Positions 16,554-24,457 of a DNA stretch of 64,000 nt are shown here, piece by piece. Each line of letters begins with the position of its first letter. Within the stretch, counting starts at the first letter, position 1. The stretch covers positions 682,001 to 746,000 of the forward strand of contig CAVRIR010000004.1 of the NCBI GenBank assembly GCA_963721305.1. Direction: 5' to 3'. The DNA comes from DATAES01 sp963721305 (GTDB lineage: Bacteria; Actinomycetota; Acidimicrobiia; Acidimicrobiales; JACDCH01). The notes beneath the pieces were generated by a model. It had not been told where the DNA came from and did no database searches. It was given only the letters and a program-made list of their open reading frames with translations. The position numbers and the translations under genes are program-made.

Positions 16554-17345
16554 TCAGCCCCAGCGCCAGGTGGTCCGGGCCCGCAGCGGCCGGTCGGGCT
16601 CGACGACGAAGGGGTCGTGGTTGAGCACGTCGGGCGGACCGGTCTGCGGTTCGACGCAGATCGCCTCGGGCAGTTGGTCGAACACCACGAGGTCCGGGCA
16701 GTCGGACTCGATGGTCACCGCGATCGTCCTGCCCCACCGCACGACAGCCGGCCCGTTGACCTCGGTGAAGCAGTCGTCCCAGGGGCCGGGCGGCGGGGGC
16801 CGCAACAGATCGGGCACGGCGATGCCTTCGTCGTCGCGGCGGTACATGGCACCGGCGTCGAGTTCCAGCCTGGCGACCTCGCCCGTGGGGAGCGTGCGCC
16901 GCCACCACGGGTGCCAGCCGCACGCGGCCGGCATGGCGTCGTCCCGCGCGTGGATCGACAGCTCGAGCTCGAGCCGGTCGTCGTGCAACGTGAGCTCGTG
17001 CTCGACCCAGCCGGCGAAGGGCCACTGCGGCCCGAGATCGCACGACATGAGGGCGCGGTGCTGCTTCGCCGCCTCGATCGCCCACGGGCGTTCGCGCACC
17101 GTGCCGTGGATCGCGTGCGGAGTCGCGTTGACGGGCACCTCGTACGCCTCGCCCCGGAAGCTGAACCGCCCGCGCCGAGTTCGGCCCGCCCACGGCGCCA
17201 TGACGAAGCAGCCGAAGTGTCCGTTGCCCCCGGCGTCGTCGGCCTCGGTGAGCAACACGTCGATGTCGTCGACCGCGAGCCGGACGATCCTGCCCCCGCC
17301 GCCGGGATCGATCACGAGCGTGGCCGGTCCGGCGCGGAGCTCCAT
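16554..17345 (-). CDS. Aldose 1-epimerase (galactose mutarotase family)
   Basis: The 263-residue beta-sandwich protein has the family pattern: GGRIVRLAVDDIDVLL, FVMAPWAGRTRRGRFSF, NATPHAIHGTVRERPW (conserved His), AACGWHPWWRR (second His), VVFDQLPEAICVEPQTGPPDVLN (conserved Glu). It interconverts anomers of aldoses; related YeaD-type proteins act on hexose-6-phosphates. ATG 17345 is 27 bp from the divergent dtd start. It lies just upstream of the glycosyltransferase operon on the same strand but is separated from it by 110 bp. Confidence 0.87.
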   Translation of the reverse strand: MELRAGPATLVIDPGGGGRIVRLAVDDIDVLLTEADDAGGNGHFGCFVMAPWAGRTRRGRFSFRGEAYEVPVNATPHAIHGTVRERPWAIEAAKQHRALMSCDLGPQWPFAGWVEHELTLHDDRLELELSIHARDDAMPAACGWHPWWRRTLPTGEVARLELDAGAMYRRDDEGIAVPDLLRPPPPGPWDDCFTEVNGPAVVRWGRTIAVTIESDCPDLVVFDQLPEAICVEPQTGPPDVLNHDPFVVEPDRPLRARTTWRWG

Positions 17346-17372
17346 CGATCGCGACCCTAAGCTCCGCGGCTC

Positions 17373-17810
17373 GTGCGCGCGGTGGTCCAACGGGTCGCGC
17401 AGGCCCGTGTCTCGGTCGGCGACGACGAGGTCGGAGCCATCGGTCGCGGGCTGTGTGTCCTCCTGGGTGTGACCCACCACGACGATCCGGCGACCGCGCG
17501 GATCATGGCGGACAAGATCTGGCACCTGCGGGTCATGGACGACGACGAGGGCGTCATGAACCGCTCGGTGGCGGACACCACTCGCGCCGTGCTCGTGGTC
17601 AGTCAGTTCACGCTGTACGGCGACACGTCTCGCGGCCGCCGGCCCTCGTGGATCGCGGCGGCGCGACCGGAGCATGCGCAGCCGCTGGTCGACGCGGTGG
17701 TCTCGCGGCTACGTGAGCTCGGCGGAGAGGTCGCCACCGGGCGGTTCCGCGCCGACATGCAGGTCGCGCTCGTCAACGATGGTCCCGTCACCATCCTGCT
17801 CGAGGTCTGA
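17373..17810 (+). CDS. dtd: D-aminoacyl-tRNA deacylase
   Basis: The 145-residue enzyme removes D-amino acids (and Gly from tRNA-Ala) from mischarged tRNA. It has the full DTD signature: N-terminal MRAVVQRVAQARVSV, the SQFTLYG motif at 77-83, and the GPVT motif at 137-140 (cross-subunit chirality selection). Length is exactly that of the family. GTG 17373 is the start. The 3' 102 bases overlap the opposing lnt gene. Confidence 0.95.
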   Translation: MRAVVQRVAQARVSVGDDEVGAIGRGLCVLLGVTHHDDPATARIMADKIWHLRVMDDDEGVMNRSVADTTRAVLVVSQFTLYGDTSRGRRPSWIAAARPEHAQPLVDAVVSRLRELGGEVATGRFRADMQVALVNDGPVTILLEV

Positions 17811-19256
17811 TCGCCGGGGTCGGCCGCGGAGCTCCACCAGCCAACCGATCGCGACAAGGGCGACGGCTAGAAAGAGCGCGGGCCAATCGCCCAGGCGCGT
17901 CGAGATCGTTTGACCACTGCGTCGCTGGACCGTCCCTTGCAGAACCTTGCTCTCGCTGATGCCGGTGCGCTGCTCGACCGTGCCGTCCGACGAGATGATG
18001 GCGCTGAAACCTGTGGGCGCCGCCTGCAACACGTTTCGCCCGGTCTCGATCGCAGCCAGGCGGGAGGAAGCGATCTGCTGGCTCTGCACGATCGAACCGT
18101 GGAACGACGCCCCGTTCGTGGGATTGAGCAGGATCTCGCCGCCGTCGCGGATCGCGGCCCGCGTGCGATCGGGGAAGAAGATCTCCCACGACTCGGCGAC
18201 ACCGAAGACACCCGCCGGCGTCGTGAGCGTCGCCGGATCGCTGCCGACCAGCGCGTCCCGCTCGATCAACGAACCTCCGGCGAACGGCCTGAGGAGGCTG
18301 CGCAGCGGCACGTACTCACCGAACGGGACCCGACGCACCTTCTCGTATCGGTCGATGAAGTTGCCCTCGGGATCGATCGCAACCTGGGCGTTGTGGAACC
18401 GATTGCCGTCACCTTCGACGACACCGACGAGCAGGTTGGTGTGCAGCCGGATCGCGATCTCGGACAGCACCTGTCCCTCGGGGCTGTTCTCGACAGGACC
18501 CTCGATGTTGACGACGTCCTCCGGCCACAACACGACATCGACTGGTTGCTGCACGAGGTCGGACGCGTCGACGTGACGTTGGAACACGACCGAAGGATCA
18601 GTCTCGAAGAACCGCGTGCCCTGAGGTCCCCCACCCTGGACGAGCGCGACGTTCACCGGTCCGATGTCGTGACCCCGCGGCGCGACCGCACCACCGACGA
18701 TCAGCACGATGAGCGGGACGGCCGCCACGACCGCGAAGCCCCATCGACGGGCGATCGCGGCGGCGATGGTGACGCCCACCGCGACCACGACGAGATCGAG
18801 CAGGAGTGTGCCGCCGAGGCGGGCGGCCTGGACGAGGGGGCTGTCCACCTGACCCATCGCGAGCCGGGACACCGGCACGCCCCCGAACGGCCACCGTCCC
18901 CTGAACGCCTCGGCCAGCATCCAGGCGCCCGGTAGAGCGATCCATCGTGCCGGCGCGCTCGGCGGCGTCGCCATGCAGGCCAACGCGAAGACGGCGCTGT
19001 AGTAGGCGGCGGCGATCACATAGCCGGGTGCGGTGAAATTGATGAGCCAGCTGAGCGTGGGGAAGAGCAGTCCCGCAGCGACGAGCCCTCCGCGCCAGAA
19101 CCGCGACCACATCGGCCGGTCCGCGATGAGCCGGTCGAGCATGACCAGACCGACGAAGGCCAAGGGCCACCAGCCCCACGGCGGCAGCGACGCGGCGAGG
19201 AGCAGCCCGGCGATGAGCGCGCGCAGCGTGACGGCGAGCTTGGCCCGGGTGATCAC
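17709..19256 (-). CDS. lnt: Apolipoprotein N-acyltransferase homologue with Ser replacing the catalytic Cys
   Basis: The 515-residue protein has an N-terminal set of about six membrane segments (residues 8-195), a nitrilase-type extracellular domain (about 200-465) and a final membrane helix (WPALFLAVALVAIGWLV). Lnt transfers a third acyl chain to lipoproteins. The catalytic Glu (E246 in LWPED) and Lys (K306 in YEKVRRVPFGEYVP) are present, but the nucleophile position reads AESWE with S356 instead of Cys; the codon is TCG. NPTNGASF, QQIASSRLAAIETGR and APTGFSA are typical. GTG 19256 overlaps the preceding stop. The last 102 bases run antisense through dtd, so the stop may have moved downstream or the C-tail may be altered. 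Confidence 0.85.
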   Translation of the reverse strand: MITRAKLAVTLRALIAGLLLAASLPPWGWWPLAFVGLVMLDRLIADRPMWSRFWRGGLVAAGLLFPTLSWLINFTAPGYVIAAAYYSAVFALACMATPPSAPARWIALPGAWMLAEAFRGRWPFGGVPVSRLAMGQVDSPLVQAARLGGTLLLDLVVVAVGVTIAAAIARRWGFAVVAAVPLIVLIVGGAVAPRGHDIGPVNVALVQGGGPQGTRFFETDPSVVFQRHVDASDLVQQPVDVVLWPEDVVNIEGPVENSPEGQVLSEIAIRLHTNLLVGVVEGDGNRFHNAQVAIDPEGNFIDRYEKVRRVPFGEYVPLRSLLRPFAGGSLIERDALVGSDPATLTTPAGVFGVAESWEIFFPDRTRAAIRDGGEILLNPTNGASFHGSIVQSQQIASSRLAAIETGRNVLQAAPTGFSAIISSDGTVEQRTGISESKVLQGTVQRRSGQTISTRLGDWPALFLAVALVAIGWLVELRGRPRRSDLEQDGDGTIVDERDLHVGAEPPGGDLSAELT

Positions 19257-20578
19257 GCGCCGGTTCGTTCGACGAGCTGGACCGCCGCCTCCCGGCCTTG
19301 GCGGATGCATGCGGGCACGCCGAGCCCGCGGAACGCGGCGCCGGTGACGACGACGTTGGGTGCCTCCTCGGCGAGTTGGCGCACGATGCGGTCGACCAGG
19401 TCGAGATGCCCGGGCGCGTACTGCGGAAAGGACTGCATCCAGCGCTTGACGCGGATCTCCCGGGGCGAGCCGATGATCGCGCTCGTCGTCGCGAGCTCGT
19501 CGAGCAGCGCGGTCACGAGCGTGTCGTCGTCCATCGTGGTGAAGCGCTCGTCGCCGAGGCGGCCGGTCGACGCGCGGACGAGAATGGTGTCGCCGTCGTC
19601 GAGGTGACTCCACTTGCTCGAAGCCCACGAGCACGCGCTCAGCAACAAACCGGTGGTCCGGGGGACGAGATACCCGCTGCCGTCGAGCACACGGTGGACC
19701 TCGGAGCGACCGAACGCCATGGTGACGAGCGCGACGGATGCGTACTCGATGGTGGCGAGCCGGCTCGCGGTCGATGGCGCGGTCGCAGCGATCGCGTCGG
19801 CCGCGGCGTAGGCCGGCAACGCGACGACGACGGCGTCCGCGCCGGCGAGGGCTTCGTCGACCGACGGGGCAGAGTCCTCGCGCAGCTCGACGTCTTGCGC
19901 GCGCAACCACGCCACCAGCGCGTCGGTGAGCGCTCCCATGCCTTCGCGCGGCGCGTAGAACACGGGCCCTGGTGCAGCGGGAGGTGCGCCGCGCAGCCCG
20001 GTCACGAGGTCGCGGTCGCGTTCGGCGGCCGCCGCGATCTGCGGGGCCGCGGCGCGCACGCTCAACCGATCGCCGTCGCCTGCGTTGATGCCGCCGATCA
20101 GCGGATCGACGAGCCGTTCGAACACCGCGTCGCCCAGTTGCGACCGCACGAGCGCGCCGACCGAGATGTCGTCGTCAGGTGCGAGCGCCGCGTCGGCCGG
20201 ATGGGCGATCACCGGTTCGTCGATGATGCCAGTTGAGGTGACCGCGTCGAGATCGGTCGGGACGCCGAGCACGAGACCGGGAGGCAGCGAGCGCAGCTCG
20301 CCGTCCCACCACACGTAGGCCTTCGACGTCGCCGGCGAGACCAGCGTCGTCTCGATGCCGAGCTCGCGGCACAGATCGAGGCCCCACGGAACACGCGCGA
20401 GGAAGGCGTCGGCCGCCTCGTCGACGAGCCGTCCCGCGAATGGCGAGGTGACCACCTTGCCGCCGAACCGATCCGAGGCCTCGTGCACGACGATGCTCGC
20501 CTCGGGCAGCCGCCCTCGCAGCTCGTACGCCGCGGCCAGTCCCGACACACCACCACCGAGCACCGCGACGCGGTTCAT
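19253..20578 (-). CDS. hemY: HemY-type coproporphyrinogen/protoporphyrinogen oxidase
   Basis: The 441-residue FAD protein starts with VAVLGGGVSGLAAAYEL (dinucleotide fold), then FGGKVVTSPFAGRLVDEAADAFL, and ends with FRGLGVPACIRQGREAAVQL, the C-terminal FAD motif. In Gram-positives this enzyme (CgoX) oxidises coproporphyrinogen III to coproporphyrin III, which the neighbouring ferrochelatase then loads with iron. The gene overlaps hemH by four bases and lnt by four. Terminal hemQ is not in the window. Confidence 0.92.
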   Translation of the reverse strand: MNRVAVLGGGVSGLAAAYELRGRLPEASIVVHEASDRFGGKVVTSPFAGRLVDEAADAFLARVPWGLDLCRELGIETTLVSPATSKAYVWWDGELRSLPPGLVLGVPTDLDAVTSTGIIDEPVIAHPADAALAPDDDISVGALVRSQLGDAVFERLVDPLIGGINAGDGDRLSVRAAAPQIAAAAERDRDLVTGLRGAPPAAPGPVFYAPREGMGALTDALVAWLRAQDVELREDSAPSVDEALAGADAVVVALPAYAAADAIAATAPSTASRLATIEYASVALVTMAFGRSEVHRVLDGSGYLVPRTTGLLLSACSWASSKWSHLDDGDTILVRASTGRLGDERFTTMDDDTLVTALLDELATTSAIIGSPREIRVKRWMQSFPQYAPGHLDLVDRIVRQLAEEAPNVVVTGAAFRGLGVPACIRQGREAAVQLVERTGA

Positions 20579-21447
20579 GACGCCAACGCTCGCACGCGCT
20601 CGGCCAGCGCGGTGAGCACGCCGGCGTCGTCGTTCACCATCGCAGTGCGGCCGAACTGCAGGCCGACCTTCTCTGCATGTTCACGCGCGACGACGTCGAG
20701 GTCGTACAGGACTTCGAGATGGTCGGCGGTGAACCCCTGCGGGCACACGAGCACGCCGTCGACCTCGGGTCCCGCAGCGATCGCGTCGAGCAGCTCGACG
20801 ATGTCCGGTCCTCGCCACGGCTCGGGCGTGCGGCCGGCGGACTGCCATCCGATGGACCACGTCTCGCGTCCGAGTCCTGCGAGCGACGCGATCCCGCCGG
20901 CGGACACCTCGAGCTCGTCCACGTACACGTCCCCTTCGAGCACCCGCTCGGGAAGTGAGTGCGCGGTGAAGAGGATGCAGGTGCGCGACGGCATGTCGCG
21001 AAGCGCGCCGGCGATCGCGTTCGCTTGGAACGCGCGCCATGCCGGGAGGTCGTGCCACGAACGGATCGCCTTCGCGCCGTCGCCGAGTCGTTCGACGTAC
21101 TCGCCGATCGAGCCGCGACTGTCGTGTGGCGCGAGTACCACGCCCACGAGCTCATCGGTGCCCCGTGCGCGCAGGGAGGCGACCGCGTCCTCGATGAACG
21201 GTGGCGCATGCTTGTAGCCGAGCGCGACGTCGAAGCCCGCACCGAGCGCCGTCGCGATGCGATCCCGTTGCGCTTCGGTGACGCGACGCAGCGGCGACAT
21301 GCCGCCGATCGCGTCGTAACGCGACCGCAGTTCGGCGACCTGCTCGTCCGACGGTGGCCGTCCCCGCCGTATGTGCGTGTAGTACTCGACGAGGTCGTCG
21401 GCCGACGCCGGCGTGCCGTACGCCATCACCACGACGCCCGCGTTCAC
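20575..21447 (-). CDS. hemH: Ferrochelatase (coproporphyrin ferrochelatase type)
   Basis: The 290-residue product inserts Fe(II) into the porphyrin. It begins VVVMAYGTPASADDLVEYYTHIRRGRPP, has GYKHAPPFIEDA, VLAPHDSRGS, a LFTAHSLPERV motif carrying the catalytic His, and VLVCPQGFTADHLEVLYDLD with the conserved Glu. Length is slightly short for the family. It sits between hemE and hemY with four-base overlaps, which fits the actinobacterial coproporphyrin pathway. Confidence 0.93.
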   Translation of the reverse strand: MNAGVVVMAYGTPASADDLVEYYTHIRRGRPPSDEQVAELRSRYDAIGGMSPLRRVTEAQRDRIATALGAGFDVALGYKHAPPFIEDAVASLRARGTDELVGVVLAPHDSRGSIGEYVERLGDGAKAIRSWHDLPAWRAFQANAIAGALRDMPSRTCILFTAHSLPERVLEGDVYVDELEVSAGGIASLAGLGRETWSIGWQSAGRTPEPWRGPDIVELLDAIAAGPEVDGVLVCPQGFTADHLEVLYDLDVVAREHAEKVGLQFGRTAMVNDDAGVLTALAERVRALAS

Positions 21448-22484
21448 GGCGGCCGCACGACTCCCTCGCGATGGACGAGCTCGACGACGCGTTCGAGGAT
21501 GGTGGGATCAGTGTCGGGAAGCACCCCGTGGCCGAGGTTGAACACATGGCCGGGATGGCCGTCGTTGTCGGCGAGGACCCGTCGCACTTCGTCGGCGACC
21601 ACCGGCCACGGTGCGAAGCAGATGGCGGGATCGAGGTTGCCCTGCAATGCCTTGGCGCCATTGGGCCGGGTCAGCTCACGCGCAGCAGACAACGTCGTCC
21701 GCCAATCGACGCCGACGACGTCAGCGCCTGCCGCCGCGAACGAGCCGAGCAGCGCTGCGGTGTCGACGCCGAAGTGGATGCGCGGCACGTCGAGATCGGC
21801 GACCGCGGCGAACACCTTCGACGACGCCGGCAGCACGAAGTGTTCGTAGTCCGCGAGGCTCAACGCGCCGGCCCAGCTGTCGAACAACTGGATCGCACGC
21901 GCGCCGTGCTCGATCTGTGAGCGCAGCGACGCGATCGCGAGGTCGGCGAGCCGGTCGAGCAATGCGCGCCACAGATCGGGATCGCCGTGCATCAGCGCCT
22001 TGGTCTTCGTGTACGTGCGCGACGGTCGGCCTTCGACGAGATACGACGCGACGGTGAACGGCGCGCCCGCGAAACCGATGAGCGGCACGTCGTCCGGCAG
22101 TTCAGCGCACACCTTTGCAACCGCTTCGAGCACGTACGGCGTGTCGCGTTCCGGTTCGAGCGGGCGCAGCCGCGCCAGATCGGCCTTGGATCGGAACGGT
22201 TCGGCGACGACCGGTCCCGTGCCCGGCGCGATGTCGACGCCGAATCCGATCGCGGCGACGGGAACGACGATGTCCGAGTACAGGACCGCAGCGTCGACGC
22301 CATAGCGATGGACTGGTTGGAGCGTGAGTTGCGTTGCCAGCGCGGGTTGCCGGATGGCGTCCAGGATGCTGCCCTCGCCGCGCAACGCGCGGTACTCGGG
22401 CAGCGCACGGCCGGCTTGGCGCATGAACCACACCGGCACGCCGTCGTGTGGCTGTGCGCGACAGGCGGCGAGGAAGTTGTTCAA
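21444..22484 (-). CDS. hemE: Uroporphyrinogen decarboxylase
   Basis: The 346-residue enzyme converts uroporphyrinogen III to coproporphyrinogen III. Diagnostic segments are VPVWFMRQAGRALPEYRALR near the N-terminus, DAAVLYSDIVVP, GFAGAPFTVASYLVEG, QLFDSWAGALS and FNLGHGVLPDTDP near the C-terminus. The TTG start at 22484 is chosen because it overlaps the patatin-gene stop (TTGA) and gives the family's usual length; in-frame sequence further upstream does not look like HemE. It is followed directly by hemH. Confidence 0.94.
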   Translation of the reverse strand: MNNFLAACRAQPHDGVPVWFMRQAGRALPEYRALRGEGSILDAIRQPALATQLTLQPVHRYGVDAAVLYSDIVVPVAAIGFGVDIAPGTGPVVAEPFRSKADLARLRPLEPERDTPYVLEAVAKVCAELPDDVPLIGFAGAPFTVASYLVEGRPSRTYTKTKALMHGDPDLWRALLDRLADLAIASLRSQIEHGARAIQLFDSWAGALSLADYEHFVLPASSKVFAAVADLDVPRIHFGVDTAALLGSFAAAGADVVGVDWRTTLSAARELTRPNGAKALQGNLDPAICFAPWPVVADEVRRVLADNDGHPGHVFNLGHGVLPDTDPTILERVVELVHREGVVRPP

Positions 22485-23443
22485 GCGGCGAGGCGGGCGA
22501 CGAGATCGGCCGCCGCGGGATGGGTCAACCGCTGGATCGTCGTGAGCCGCGCCTTGCGCGCCACCGCCGTGCGTCGTGCGGGGTTCATCGCGTTGTTCCC
22601 CATGACTTCGAGGTCCTCGGCGGTCGGTTCGAGCACCAGCACCGGTGTGCCGCTGGCTCGGATGTTGCGAACCTCGCGCTCGAGCACCCATGACGCGAGC
22701 GCGCGGCTGCCGATGTTCGGTGCGGGTCGCAACGTCGTCCACTTGCCGGACATCGGTGACACGACGACGACGAGATCGAGCCCGAGGCCGCACACGACAT
22801 CGGCGTTGCTCGGTGAATGCGCGCCGCCGTCGACGTAGGTTTCCACGCCGATGCCGACCGGCTGCAGGTAACCCGGAATGGCGGACGAAGCCTCGACAGC
22901 GATGCCGACGTCGGGCACGTCCACGTCGTCGCGGCCGAACACGACACGCACGCCGTCGCGAAGGCGCAACGCGCAGATCCACAGCGCGCGTTCGGGCCAC
23001 GCGCCGTTCATCATCTGGCGGATGCGATCGCCGATGGGCGCAGTCGGCACGCTGCCCGCGGGCAGCAGTCCGGCGAGCGCGGCGAACGGCCGCGCGCTCC
23101 ACGGCGGAAGCAACGCGGTTGCGGCGAGTTGCGGCGACGCTGGCAGCGGCAGACCGCGATGGAACGGCGGACGCGTCGGCAGCTCGAGCACCGGCGAGAG
23201 ATGGCCGACCAGCACCTCACCTTCGGGCGACAGCGGCGCGTTCGTCGAGCGGGCGTACTGGTCGGGACCGGAGAGCCCGGCGCGCAGCGCGGCGGCCGCG
23301 ATCGATCCGGCGGACGTGCCGACGATGACGTCGGCGTCGCGCGCGTCCCATCCGGCGGTTTCGGCGAGGGCCGCCAGCGCGCCAGCGTGGTACGCGCCAC
23401 CGACCACACCGCCCGCGCCGAGAACGAGCCCGACCGATGTCAT
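22481..23443 (-). CDS. Patatin-like phospholipase
   Basis: The 320-residue protein carries the patatin oxyanion hole (GLVLGAGGVVGGAYHAG), the nucleophile elbow GTSAGS (about 43-48) and the DGG of the catalytic dyad (VDGGAHSPSNAD). Such enzymes hydrolyse acyl esters of phospholipids or other lipids. There is no signal peptide. It is the first gene of the hemE-hemH-hemY-lnt operon, and the coupling of a lipase with haem and lipoprotein genes is unexplained. Confidence 0.9.
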   Translation of the reverse strand: MTSVGLVLGAGGVVGGAYHAGALAALAETAGWDARDADVIVGTSAGSIAAAALRAGLSGPDQYARSTNAPLSPEGEVLVGHLSPVLELPTRPPFHRGLPLPASPQLAATALLPPWSARPFAALAGLLPAGSVPTAPIGDRIRQMMNGAWPERALWICALRLRDGVRVVFGRDDVDVPDVGIAVEASSAIPGYLQPVGIGVETYVDGGAHSPSNADVVCGLGLDLVVVVSPMSGKWTTLRPAPNIGSRALASWVLEREVRNIRASGTPVLVLEPTAEDLEVMGNNAMNPARRTAVARKARLTTIQRLTHPAAADLVARLAA

Positions 23444-23502
23444 CCCGCCATGCTCGCGGCCCAGCCGGTCCCCACGGAAATCGCTGACCCTCCCCGCTCA
23501 GG

Positions 23503-23553
23503 GAATGTTGGATGGAAACGGGCGCTCTGGCGCCCGTTTCTCCCCGGAGTTCG
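23503..23553. repeat. Dispersed palindromic repeat family 1, copy B
   Basis: This 51-bp copy has the same flanks as copy A and an 11-bp stem (GAAACGGGCGC) around a TCTG loop. It lies after the stop of the minus-strand nuclease-fold gene and before the patatin gene. A 15-bp tandem array begins at its last base. Confidence 0.85.
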
Positions 23554-23597
23554 AGGTGGTCAGTAGCGAGGTGGTCAGTAGCGAGGTGGTCAGTAGC
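23553..23597. repeat. Three tandem copies of a 15-bp unit covering a stop codon
   Basis: The unit GAGGTGGTCAGTAGC is repeated exactly three times (23553-23567, 23568-23582, 23583-23597). The last copy contains the stop codon of the minus-strand gene ending at 23590, so the array is a triplication of the gene's 3' end. It abuts repeat copy B. Confidence 0.9.
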
Positions 23598-24399
23598 GCA
23601 GCTCGGCGAGTACGCCGTAGTGGTCGCTGGGCTGACACCCGTCGACCGGCTCGGTGCACACCACCTCCGAGCTGAGGATGTGGCCGGCGCCCTGCGACTT
23701 CGGCCAGCCGGCGAAGACGTAGTCGATGCGCCGGCTCGGCTCGAGGTCCTCCTTGGCGAAGACGTTGTCGTTGGACCACGTGAACCCCGGTCCGTCCGCC
23801 CGCTCGGTGGCGGCCTCCCACGAGTCGTTGAAGACGAGCTTGTCGACGGGTACCTGCATGCGTCCGGTGATCATGCGGATCTCGTCCGAGTCGGGCACAG
23901 CATTGAAGTCGCCGCACAGCACCGGCGGGTAGGTGCGCATGGGCGAGTCGTGGACGAACCTCGCGATGGTGTCGACCTGGTCCTGGCGCACCTGGCTCTG
24001 GTCGAACCGCCAGTTCAGATGGGTCGAGAAGACCTGGAGCGCTCCTCGAGGGCCGTCGATGTCGGCCCGGACCACCGTCCGCAGCTCCTCTTTGTCGGGA
24101 GGGGCCGGGAGTGGCCGCATCTCGTGGCCGGCGATCGGCCAGCGGGACAGGACGGCGTTGCCCATCTGCACGCCGTCGAGGTCGAGCCGGCTGGCGTAGA
24201 CGTGCTGGTAGCCGAGGCCTTCGGCCAGCTCGGCCGCCTGGTTGCGCTCGCCGTCGTCCCACACCTCTTGCAAGGCGATGACGTCGGCATCGAGCGCCGC
24301 CAGCGTGGCCGCGATCGCCGGCAATCGCTCCTCCCACGGCCCGAATCGCCACCAGAGGTTCCAGGTCATGACCCGCAGCCGCGTCTCGATGGATGTCAT
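23590..24399 (-). CDS. Endonuclease/exonuclease/phosphatase family protein
   Basis: The 269-residue protein has the EEP fold: RVMTWNLWWRFG with the metal-site Asn, DVIALQEVW with the metal-binding Glu, FSTHLNWRFDQSQVRQDQV, VLCGDFNAVPDSDE with the DxN catalytic pair, RIDYVF and the final PSDHYGVLAEL with the catalytic Asp-His. Substrates in this superfamily include DNA, sphingomyelin and inositol phosphates. No secretion signal is present. ATG 24399 is chosen because the conserved core starts at residue 9. It is divergent from the HelD gene across 58 bp. Confidence 0.9.
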   Translation of the reverse strand: MTSIETRLRVMTWNLWWRFGPWEERLPAIAATLAALDADVIALQEVWDDGERNQAAELAEGLGYQHVYASRLDLDGVQMGNAVLSRWPIAGHEMRPLPAPPDKEELRTVVRADIDGPRGALQVFSTHLNWRFDQSQVRQDQVDTIARFVHDSPMRTYPPVLCGDFNAVPDSDEIRMITGRMQVPVDKLVFNDSWEAATERADGPGFTWSNDNVFAKEDLEPSRRIDYVFAGWPKSQGAGHILSSEVVCTEPVDGCQPSDHYGVLAELRY

Positions 24400-24457
24400 C
24401 AGAGCCCCCCTTCGCACCCGGTAGCATGGTCTGTTCCCCGGACAAGGACCGCGGAGC

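Noticed and set aside
15241..17472. Long plus-strand frame opposite the glycosyltransferase and epimerase genes
   Set aside because: The product is low-complexity, rich in Arg, Asp and His, and lacks motifs; the opposite strand encodes two well-supported enzymes.
23553..23597. CRISPR-like array
   Set aside because: Only three 15-bp units with no spacers; it is a simple tandem duplication.
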